Origin: Pectobacterium carotovorum
GTDB lineage: Bacteria > Pseudomonadota > Gammaproteobacteria > Enterobacterales > Enterobacteriaceae
Assembly: GCF_900129615.1 (NCBI RefSeq)
Contig: NZ_FQWI01000005.1
Span: 124,001 to 188,000, forward strand
Direction: 5' to 3'
DNA length: 64,000 nucleotides
Below, in pieces: positions 57,271 through 64,000 of this stretch. Numbering within the stretch: position 1 is the first letter of the stretch; each line of letters opens with the position of its first letter. The notes below the pieces were generated by a model. It ran no database searches. It was not told the DNA's origin and worked only from the letters and a program-made list of their open reading frames with translations. The position numbers were made by a program, and so were the translations under genes.

Positions 57271-58131
57271 TCACTCGGGAACATGAATACTCTTCTTGAT
57301 GTCCTTCAGGTAAATCACGATGGTGAACGTCATGATCACCAGCAAAGCCCACGAGCTCCATTTCCCTACGTGAACCATCGACCAGGCTCCGAGCTGTTCT
57401 GGATAGCTCCAGACACTGAAAAGCGTGCTGATATTTTCAGCCAGCCAGATAAAAAAGCCGATCAGAATAAAGGCCAATGACAGCGGCATTCGTCGTTCCC
57501 GATCGTAAGGCGTGAAAATGACGGTGGTGCGTGCATAGAGCCCGACAGCCAGTGCGGCAATGTACCAGCGATAGTCGCCGATGTAGTGGTGGGTGAAGAA
57601 ATTGGCATAAATGAGTAGTGCGACCAGCGTTGCCAGCCAGTAGGGCGGGTGATGGCGAATTTTAAGATCGAATAGCCGCCAGGACTGAATGATATAGCTA
57701 CCGACAGAGGCGTACATGAATCCGGCAAATAGCGGCACACCCAGTACCTTGGTGTAGGCGAAATCAGGGTAAGACCAGGAACGAATACCTGATGAGGTTT
57801 TAAACACCTCAAGCGCAAAACCTACGAGGTGAAACAGCGTAACGGCTTTTAACTCATCCCAGGTTTCCAGCTTGCTGGCGATCATCCACCCCTGAATCAC
57901 AATGGCGAATATCAACAGCAAATCATAGCGAGGGATAGCGAACCAGCCCGCTTTCGGCACGCTGAAAACAGCAAGAAAGAACAGGCCAACGAAGATACAG
58001 GCGCGGGCTTCTTTGACGCCGAAATAGAGAAATTCAACCAAAAATCGGGTTAACCCTGTTGGCGATGAAGGCGTGATCCCTTTTTCCAACTGCTGCTGAA
58101 AGTGTTGATCCAATAATCGTATTACAGTCAT
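57271..58131 (-). CDS. DUF817 family membrane protein
   Basis: A 286-residue inner-membrane protein with about seven hydrophobic helices. Family pieces include GVKEARACIFVGLFFLAVFS, KTSSGIRSWSYPDFAYTKVLGVPLF and NFFTHHYIGDYRWY. It matches DUF817 membrane proteins by memory of the family pattern. The conserved His-His (FTHHYIGD) and charged residues inside helices suggest an enzyme or metal site, but function is unknown. Start ATG 58131 (MTVIRLLDQHF) is preferred over the frame to 58194. It interrupts the yfcD-pta spacing relative to E. coli. Confidence 0.8.
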   Translation of the reverse strand: MTVIRLLDQHFQQQLEKGITPSSPTGLTRFLVEFLYFGVKEARACIFVGLFFLAVFSVPKAGWFAIPRYDLLLIFAIVIQGWMIASKLETWDELKAVTLFHLVGFALEVFKTSSGIRSWSYPDFAYTKVLGVPLFAGFMYASVGSYIIQSWRLFDLKIRHHPPYWLATLVALLIYANFFTHHYIGDYRWYIAALAVGLYARTTVIFTPYDRERRMPLSLAFILIGFFIWLAENISTLFSVWSYPEQLGAWSMVHVGKWSSWALLVIMTFTIVIYLKDIKKSIHVPE

Positions 58132-58194
58132 CCATAGACCCTGTTTATGGTTATTCTTGAGCCTGCTCGGTGTGGTTTTTTGTGCGGAGAGCAA

Positions 58195-58222
58195 TAAAAA
58201 ATGCCAGCGCTGAGGCTGGCAT
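58195..58222 (-). terminator. Terminator of ackA-pta
   Basis: ATGCCAGC (58201-58208) pairs with GCTGGCAT (58215-58222). On the minus strand it is followed by at least five T. Confidence 0.88.
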
Positions 58223-58250
58223 AGAAGATAACAGAATTAATCTGAATATA

Positions 58251-60389
58251 TTAGAGCTGTGTAGCCTGAATGGCGGTCAGGGCAACGGTGTAAACGATGT
58301 CGTCTACCAGTGCGCCACGAGACAGGTCGTTAACCGGTTTGCGCATGCCTTGCAGCATTGGCCCGATGGAGATCAGGTCGGCAGAACGCTGTACCGCTTT
58401 GTACGTGGTGTTACCGGTGTTCAGGTCAGGGAAGATGAACACGGTGGCTTTACCCGCAACTGGCGAGTTCGGCGCTTTGGACTGTGCAACGTCAGCCATG
58501 ATAGCGGCGTCGTACTGCAGCGGACCGTCGATGACCAGATCAGGGCGTTTTTCCTGCGCCAGACGGGTCGCTTCACGCACTTTCTCAACATCGCTACCCG
58601 CGCCGGAGTTACCGGTAGAGTAAGAGATCATTGCAACGCGTGGGTCGATACCGAATGCGGTAGCGGAATCAGCAGACTGGATAGCGATTTCAGCCAATTG
58701 CTCTGCGGTTGGATCTGGGTTGATGGCGCAGTCGCCGTAAACCAGAACCTGCTCAGGCAGCAGCATGAAGAACACAGAAGACACCAGCGAGCTGCCCGGT
58801 GCTGTTTTGATCAGCTGCAACGGCGGACGGATGGTGTTAGCGGTGGTATGAACGGCACCAGAAACCAGACCGTCAACTTCGCCCTGTTCCAGCATCAGCG
58901 TACCCAGAACCACGTTGTCTTCGAGCTGTTCGCGCGCAACCACTTCGGTCATGCCCTTGCTCTTACGCAGCTCAACTAAGCGCGCAACATAGCGCTCACG
59001 CACGACAATCGGATCGACGATTTCGATGCCTTTGCCCAGTTCTACGCCCTGAGCGGCAGCAACACGTTGAATCTCTTCTGGGTTACCGATCAGCACACAG
59101 TGAGCAATACCGCGTTCAGCACAGATAGACGCTGCTTTAACGGTACGTGGTTCATCACCTTCTGGCAGAACGATACGTTTGCCTGCTTTACGCGCCAGCT
59201 CAGTCAGCTGATAGCGGAACGCTGGCGGAGACAGACGACGTGAACGCTCAGATGCTGCGCTCAGTGAATCGATCCATTGGGTGTCGATGTGGCGTGCAAC
59301 ATATTCCTGCACTTTCTCAACACGTTGACGGTCATCAGCCGGTACTTCAAGGTTGAAGCTTTGCAGGCTGAGTGAGGTCTGCCAGGTGTTGGTGTCGACC
59401 ATAAATACTGGCAGACCAGTCTGGAAGGCACGTTCGCACAGCTTGGCAATGCTCGGATCCATTTCGTAGCCGCCAGTCAGCAGCAGGGCACCGATTTCCA
59501 CGCCATTCATGGCAGCCAAACAGGCGGCAACCAGAACATCAGGACGGTCAGCGGAGGTCACCAGCAGTGAGCCCGGACGGAAATGCTCCAGCATATGAGG
59601 GATGCTGCGTGCGCAGAAGGTTACAGACTTAACGCGACGCGTCTGAATGTCACCTTCGTTGACGATACGGGCATTCAGGTGCTTCGCCATATCGATGGCG
59701 CGCGTAGCAATCAGGTCAAAGCTCCACGGGATGCAGCCCAGAACCGGCAGCGGGCTGTTAGCGAACAGCTGCTTCGGATCGATGTTGGCAACGCTGGCTT
59801 TCGTGGAATCATCAAAGATTTCAGACAGGTCAGGGCGAGTACGGCCCTGGTCGTCTACTGGCGCATTCAGTTTGTTGATGATCACGCCAGTGATGTTTTT
59901 GTTTTTGCTGCCGCCGAAGCTGGAACGCGCCAGTTCGATACGGTCTTTCAGCTGTGCCGGGGAATCATTACCCAGCGCCAGTACGAAGACGATTTCTGCA
60001 TTCAGCGTTTTGGCGATTTCATAGTTCAATGCGTTAGCAAACTGGTGCTTACGGGTAGGAACCAGACCTTCAACCAGAACGACTTCAGCGTCTTTGGTGT
60101 TTTCGTGGTAGCGCGCGATGATTTCTTCCATCAGCACGTCTTGCTGGTTGGAGCTCAGCAGGGCTTCAACGCGGCTCATCGCCAGCGGCTCGGCGGCGCT
60201 GATGGCGGAATTAGCACGAATAATGGTGGTCGTTTGATCTGGCGTATTGTCGCCACTGCGCGGCTGGGCAATAGGTTTGAACACGCTCAGGCGGACGCCT
60301 TTCTGTTCCATGGAGCGGATGACACCCAGGCTGACGCTTGTCAGACCAACGCTGGTGCCAGTTGGGATCAACATGATTATACGGGACAC
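58251..60389 (-). CDS. pta: Phosphate acetyltransferase
   Basis: A 712-residue enzyme converting acetyl-CoA and phosphate to acetyl phosphate. The N-terminal half (about 1-380) has a P-loop-like segment ([16 protein letters not shown]) and a DRTGG domain, and the C-terminal half is the catalytic PTA domain ([50 protein letters not shown]). The length is the same as E. coli Pta (714) within a few residues. It follows ackA by about 80 bases and a strong hairpin. Confidence 0.98.
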   Translation of the reverse strand: MSRIIMLIPTGTSVGLTSVSLGVIRSMEQKGVRLSVFKPIAQPRSGDNTPDQTTTIIRANSAISAAEPLAMSRVEALLSSNQQDVLMEEIIARYHENTKDAEVVLVEGLVPTRKHQFANALNYEIAKTLNAEIVFVLALGNDSPAQLKDRIELARSSFGGSKNKNITGVIINKLNAPVDDQGRTRPDLSEIFDDSTKASVANIDPKQLFANSPLPVLGCIPWSFDLIATRAIDMAKHLNARIVNEGDIQTRRVKSVTFCARSIPHMLEHFRPGSLLVTSADRPDVLVAACLAAMNGVEIGALLLTGGYEMDPSIAKLCERAFQTGLPVFMVDTNTWQTSLSLQSFNLEVPADDRQRVEKVQEYVARHIDTQWIDSLSAASERSRRLSPPAFRYQLTELARKAGKRIVLPEGDEPRTVKAASICAERGIAHCVLIGNPEEIQRVAAAQGVELGKGIEIVDPIVVRERYVARLVELRKSKGMTEVVAREQLEDNVVLGTLMLEQGEVDGLVSGAVHTTANTIRPPLQLIKTAPGSSLVSSVFFMLLPEQVLVYGDCAINPDPTAEQLAEIAIQSADSATAFGIDPRVAMISYSTGNSGAGSDVEKVREATRLAQEKRPDLVIDGPLQYDAAIMADVAQSKAPNSPVAGKATVFIFPDLNTGNTTYKAVQRSADLISIGPMLQGMRKPVNDLSRGALVDDIVYTVALTAIQATQL

Positions 60390-60425
60390 GGCCGAACCTC
60401 TTTACGGTTGCTCGTTAGTCAAAAA

Positions 60426-60455
60426 CAACACCGTCAGCCTTGGCTGACGGTGTTG
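60426..60455 (-). promoter_or_regulatory. Hairpin between ackA and pta (attenuator-like)
   Basis: CAACACCGTCAGCC (60426-60439) and GGCTGACGGTGTTG (60442-60455) are perfectly complementary over 14 bases. On the minus strand the stem is followed by TTTTTG. It looks like a terminator or attenuator, or a stabiliser of ackA message, with partial read-through into pta. Confidence 0.75.
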
Positions 60456-60468
60456 GGAGTTACGTGTT

Positions 60469-61671
60469 TTACGCGGTCAGACGGTAAGCGTCTTCGGCGA
60501 TGACCAACTCTTCATTGGTCGGGATAACCAGCGCCGCGCGGGTGCCATCTTTAGCGATGTTGCCACCTTTACCGAAGCGTGCAGCCAGGTTGCGTTCGTG
60601 ATCGACGTCGAAGCCCAGCAGACCCAGTTTTTTCAGTGACAGCTCGCGAACCATTGCCGCGTTTTCACCGATACCACCGGTGAAGATGACGGCATCCAGG
60701 CGGCCTTCCATCAGTGCAGCGTAAGAACCGATGTATTTAGCCAGACGGTGGCAGTAAACGTCCATTGCACGTTTAGCATCTGCTTTCGTCTCGTAGTTAT
60801 CTTCAACGTAGCGGCAGTCGCTGGTCACTTCAGTCAGACCCAGCAGACCAGATTCTTTGGTCATCAGGGTGTTGATGCGATCAATGTCCATGCCCAGTGC
60901 GTCGTGCAGGTGGAAAATCACAGCCGGGTCGATATCGCCACAGCGGGTACCCATCACCAGACCTTCCAGCGGAGTCAGACCCATTGAAGTGTCAACGCAT
61001 TCGCCATTACGGATTGCAGTAACGGAACCACCGTTGCCCAGATGGCAAGTGATGACGTTCAGCTCTTCTACTGGTTTGTTCAGCACTTTAGCGGCTTCAC
61101 GAGAAACAAAGTAGTGGCTGGTGCCGTGGAAACCGTAGCGACGGATGTGGTTTTCTTTATACAGTTTGTACGGCAGTGCATAAAGGTAGGATTCTTCCGG
61201 CATGGTCTGGTGGAACGCAGTGTCGAAAACAGCGACGTTTTTATCAGCCAGGTGTGGGAAAGATTTCAGTGCTTCGTCGATGCCGATCAGGTGCGCCGGG
61301 TTGTGCAGAGGTGCAAAAGGTACGGAATCTTTGATACCCTGAAGAACATCATCAGTGATGATCGCGGATTGGGTGAACTTCTCACCGCCGTGAACGATAC
61401 GGTGACCAATAGCAACCAGTTGAGCTGACAGCTCCGGTTTCTGAGACAGAATGGTATTGACGATGAAGTTCAGCGCTTCGCTGTGAGCTGCACCGGCACC
61501 CAGTTCGGCGTCTTGTTTACCGCCGTCCATTTTCCATTTGATGCGGGCTTCAGGCAGGTTGAAACACTCGGCTAAACCAGACAGGTACTCTTCTCCGTTA
61601 ATCGCATCGATGATAGCGAATTTCAGGGATGAACTACCGCAGTTAAGAACCAGTACTAACTTACTCGACAT
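60469..61671 (-). CDS. ackA: Acetate kinase
   Basis: A 400-residue kinase that makes acetate and ATP from acetyl phosphate, reversibly. The motifs are [30 protein letters not shown], and [15 protein letters not shown], with catalytic residues Arg and Asp. The length equals E. coli AckA. With Pta it forms the overflow pathway for acetyl-CoA, with acetyl phosphate as signal. Read first in the operon, before pta. Confidence 0.98.
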   Translation of the reverse strand: MSSKLVLVLNCGSSSLKFAIIDAINGEEYLSGLAECFNLPEARIKWKMDGGKQDAELGAGAAHSEALNFIVNTILSQKPELSAQLVAIGHRIVHGGEKFTQSAIITDDVLQGIKDSVPFAPLHNPAHLIGIDEALKSFPHLADKNVAVFDTAFHQTMPEESYLYALPYKLYKENHIRRYGFHGTSHYFVSREAAKVLNKPVEELNVITCHLGNGGSVTAIRNGECVDTSMGLTPLEGLVMGTRCGDIDPAVIFHLHDALGMDIDRINTLMTKESGLLGLTEVTSDCRYVEDNYETKADAKRAMDVYCHRLAKYIGSYAALMEGRLDAVIFTGGIGENAAMVRELSLKKLGLLGFDVDHERNLAARFGKGGNIAKDGTRAALVIPTNEELVIAEDAYRLTA

Positions 61672-62100
61672 GGAAGTACCTACTTGTTATACATGGTTAA
61701 AAAAATGTCATACAGGGCATAGCGTATCGCATGCCGCCGCTGGCATTTATGATTAACATCATACCTTGGTGTGATACACCAGACACGATGATGAAATAGG
61801 GTCGATACTATGATGTAGGTTATATCGGATAATCGATACAACCATATGACATCGACCTGATGTAAACCGCAGCTTTTAAAGCGATGGATAACCGCGTTAT
61901 GGCCGTTGGCTGCGCTTATGTCGCGAAGGGAATTATACTCCTTGCGTGTAGTCATACTACTTTAGGTATACAGCGGCCAAAAGGCCGATCTAGGATACCG
62001 ATAGCGTAGGCTAAACACAAAATATATTTTAACCTTATCAACTTGAGTTGTTGATTTGTGCAAAAGTTTTATTTTTTATCTGTAAAGTTGAGGTGTGGCT
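61672..62100. promoter_or_regulatory. Divergent ackA/yfbV control region
   Basis: About 430 bases between the two divergent starts, AT-rich. An inverted repeat ATCAAC...GTTGAT occupies 62037-62055. No clear FNR or ArcA operator was identified, although in E. coli ackA is controlled by these. The 61680-61955 minus frame is not gene-like. Confidence 0.5.
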
Positions 62101-62556
62101 ATGGCGACGAAACCAGACAGTAGAATCAGTTGGCTACAGCTACTCCAACGTGGGCAGCATTACATGAAAACGTGGCCAGCAGAAAAGCGGCTGGCGCCTG
62201 TATTTCCTGAAAACCGCGTGGCGCGAGCGACGCGATTCGGTATCCGCATCATGCCGCCGCTGGCGGTGTTTACCTTAACGTGGCAGATTGCGCTCGGTGG
62301 CCAGCTCGGCCCGGCCATCGCCACCGCGCTGTTTGCCTGTAGCCTGCCGTTGCAGGGGCTTTGGTGGCTGGGTCGCCGTTCTGTGACGCCTTTACCGCCG
62401 ACGCTGGTGCAGTGGTTCCATGAGATTCGCCATAAGCTATTGGAGTCAGGCCAGGCATTAGCGCCATTGGAAGAAGCGCCAACTTACCAAGCGTTGGCGG
62501 ATGTGCTGAAGCGTGCGTTTAACCAGCTTGATAAGACCTTCCTGGATGATTTGTGA
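62101..62556 (+). CDS. yfbV: UPF0208 membrane protein YfbV
   Basis: A 151-residue protein of exactly the E. coli length, with two central hydrophobic segments ([20 protein letters not shown] and [22 protein letters not shown]). In E. coli YfbV helps insulate the chromosomal Ter macrodomain in complex with MatP, by published work. GAGG six bases before ATG 62101 fixes the start; GTG 62095 is also in frame. Confidence 0.93.
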   Translation: MATKPDSRISWLQLLQRGQHYMKTWPAEKRLAPVFPENRVARATRFGIRIMPPLAVFTLTWQIALGGQLGPAIATALFACSLPLQGLWWLGRRSVTPLPPTLVQWFHEIRHKLLESGQALAPLEEAPTYQALADVLKRAFNQLDKTFLDDL

Positions 62557-62720
62557 TCGGCGTCAGGCTGTGTGCGGGTTGATGGCTATTTTGTTCTTTC
62601 CCCTGTTTCAAATCAAAGAAGCGGTGGCTACCGCTACCGTGACACGATTCAGTATGCGATTCTGAGGCCAATACCTATTTAGCGATATTGGCTTACACCA
62701 AAGAGGTTCAGGAGAGCAAC

Positions 62721-63215
62721 ATGGAAATGACAAATGCCCAGAGATTGATCCTTTCAAATCAATATAAAATGATGACGATGCTCGATCCCGACAACGCCGA
62801 GCGCTATCGCCGGTTACAAACCATTATCGAGCGTGGTTATGGTTTGCAGATGCGCGAACTGGACCGTGAGTTTGGCGAGCTGACCGAAGAGGTGTGCCGC
62901 ACCATTATTAACATCATGGAAATGCATCATGCTTTGCAGGTGTCGTGGACCAATCTGAAAGATAAGCAGGATTTGGATGAGCGTCGCCTGACCTTCCTGG
63001 GCTTTGATGCCGCAACGGAAGCACGCTACCTCGGTTTTGTACGCTTTATGGTACATGTTGAAGGTCGCTATCCCCACTTTGATGCGGGTACGCATGGGTT
63101 TAACGCTCAGACAAAAATGTGGGAAAAATACAACAGAATGCTGGCTGTTTGGCAATCCTGCCCGCGCCAGTATCACTTGAGTGCAGTTGAGATCGCACAG
63201 ATCATCAACGCCTGA
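62721..63215 (+). CDS. yfbU: YfbU family protein
   Basis: A 164-residue soluble protein nearly identical in block pattern to E. coli Yfb[41 protein letters not shown] and [14 protein letters not shown]. Overproduction of E. coli YfbU causes cell death, but its normal role is unknown. ATG 62721 is chosen by AGGAGAG-type upstream site and length. It lies ahead of hxpA with a small gap, so one operon. Confidence 0.93.
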   Translation: MEMTNAQRLILSNQYKMMTMLDPDNAERYRRLQTIIERGYGLQMRELDREFGELTEEVCRTIINIMEMHHALQVSWTNLKDKQDLDERRLTFLGFDAATEARYLGFVRFMVHVEGRYPHFDAGTHGFNAQTKMWEKYNRMLAVWQSCPRQYHLSAVEIAQIINA

Positions 63216-63236
63216 TTAATGAAAAAGGGGCTTTCT

Positions 63237-63893
63237 GTGGAGTGTAAAGGTTTTCTGTTCGACCTCGATGGTACGCTGGTTGATTCACTGCCTGCTGTAG
63301 AACGTGCGTGGATTAACTGGGCAAAAGATCACGATATTGAACCACAGGAAGTGCTGGATTTTATTCATGGCAAGCAGGCAATCACCTCCCTGCGTCACTT
63401 TCTTCAAGGGCAAAGCGAAGAAACGATTCAACAAGAGTTTGATGCGCTGGAAAAAACAGAAGCGTCTGACACGCAGGGCATTGTTGCCATGCCAGGGGCG
63501 AAGGCGCTGTTGGAACGTTTGGATGCGCTGGATATTCCCTGGGCGATTGTGACATCCGGCACGGTGCCGATTGCCAGCGCCCGTCATCATCGCGGAGAAC
63601 TGCCTGCTCCTCGTGCCTTTATTACAGCGGAGCAGGTTGCTAAAGGTAAACCTCACCCCGATGCCTATTTACTTGGTGCACAGCAGCTAGGGCTGAAGCC
63701 GGAAGAGTGTGTCGTCGTTGAGGATGCACCCGCAGGCGTGCTATCGGGCTTGGCGGCTGGCTGCAAGGTCATTGCGGTGAAGGCACCAGCAGACACGCCG
63801 AAACTGGATCAGGTCGATCTGATCCTTGATTCGCTGGAGCAGATAGAAATAGAACCATCACCGAACGGCGCTAAGGTGCTTCTGCGCCGGTAG
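63237..63893 (+). CDS. hxpA: Hexitol phosphatase HxpA (HAD family)
   Basis: A 218-residue HAD-like sugar phosphatase (YfbT). Motif I is FLFDLDGTLVDSL with nucleophile Asp and the second Asp, motif II is VTSGT, and motif III/IV is KGKPHPDAYLLG...VVEDAPAGVLSG. E. coli HxpA dephosphorylates hexitol and fructose phosphates. The start is taken as GTG 63237, since AAGGGG six bases upstream is a good site and the length then fits (216 in E. coli). The in-frame ATG at 63219 has none. Confidence 0.92.
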   Translation: MECKGFLFDLDGTLVDSLPAVERAWINWAKDHDIEPQEVLDFIHGKQAITSLRHFLQGQSEETIQQEFDALEKTEASDTQGIVAMPGAKALLERLDALDIPWAIVTSGTVPIASARHHRGELPAPRAFITAEQVAKGKPHPDAYLLGAQQLGLKPEECVVVEDAPAGVLSGLAAGCKVIAVKAPADTPKLDQVDLILDSLEQIEIEPSPNGAKVLLRR

Positions 63894-63937
63894 GTTGTCT
63901 GTAACATAATGACAAAACTGTGACTAAATATGATCAG

Positions 63938-63961
63938 ACCTCGCATCCGCGAGGTTTTTTT
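63938..63961 (+). terminator. Terminator of yfbU-hxpA
   Basis: ACCTCGC (63938-63944) pairs with GCGAGGT (63949-63955), loop ATCC, followed by seven T. Confidence 0.88.
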
Positions 63962-64000
63962 ATGGCATGCTGAATCACCACCTCTCAATATGCATTTTTC

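Noticed and set aside
58170-58979. 269-codon plus-strand frame
   Set aside because: Antisense to pta and its terminator.
59583-60503. 306-codon plus-strand frame
   Set aside because: Antisense to pta, a strongly conserved gene; no binding site or family.
61680-61955. 91-codon minus-strand frame upstream of ackA
   Set aside because: Covers the ackA promoter region; no family and no binding site.

Overview
The window is a chromosomal segment of an enteric bacterium (Enterobacterales), most likely a soft-rot Pectobacterium or a close relative. This rests on protein similarity and on gene order: from the tRNA-Arg gene near 8.3 kb to the right end the backbone follows the argW/mlaA/fadL/fadIJ/sixA/prmB/aroC/fabB/pdxB/truA/accD/folC/purF/hisJQMP/pta-ackA neighbourhood known from E. 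coli, with lineage-specific insertions. The genus call is inference; the order is much safer.

Bases 1 to about 8285 are the right-hand part of a P4-like satellite prophage integrated at the 3' end of tRNA-Arg(CCU) (argW). It carries a P4-style RNA immunity leader (a seqB-like element complementary to two copies of one decamer, seqA and seqC), an Icd-like ORF, small P4-type proteins, a large alpha-like primase/helicase, a cluster of twelve GGTAACA iterons just downstream of alpha, an Ogr/Delta-type zinc-finger activator, an AT-rich cargo gene (a DUF262-HNH protein that looks like a modification-dependent, anti-phage nuclease), and a P4-type integrase next to the tRNA. The left end of the element lies outside the window.

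Bases 8.3-20.4 kb hold YfdC, the outer-membrane lipid-asymmetry lipoprotein MlaA, malate:quinone oxidoreductase Mqo, a divergent LysR/SDR pair, and the fatty-acid uptake and beta-oxidation genes fadL, yfcZ, fadI and fadJ, with FadR-like operators before fadL and fadI. Bases 20.4-26 kb carry an archaic (Csu-type, spore-coat-U) chaperone-usher fimbrial operon between fadJ and sixA.

Bases 27-57 kb are mostly housekeeping genes: sixA, smrB, prmB, aroC, mepA, yfcA, epmC, yfcL, mnmC, fabB (with FadR- and FabR-like sites), flk, an EamA permease, pdxB, usg, truA, dedA, accD, folC, dedD, cvpA-purF (with a PurR box), ubiX, the histidine ABC transporter hisJQMP (with paired NtrC-like sites and a sigma-54-like promoter), yfcH, folX, yfcG, yfcE and yfcD. 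Bases 57-64 kb hold a DUF817 membrane protein, pta, ackA, yfbV, yfbU and hxpA. Several palindromic repeats (one ERIC element, one ERIC remnant, and two other nested palindromes of 113 and 153 bp) lie between backbone genes. No rRNA, CRISPR array or insertion sequence was recognised.
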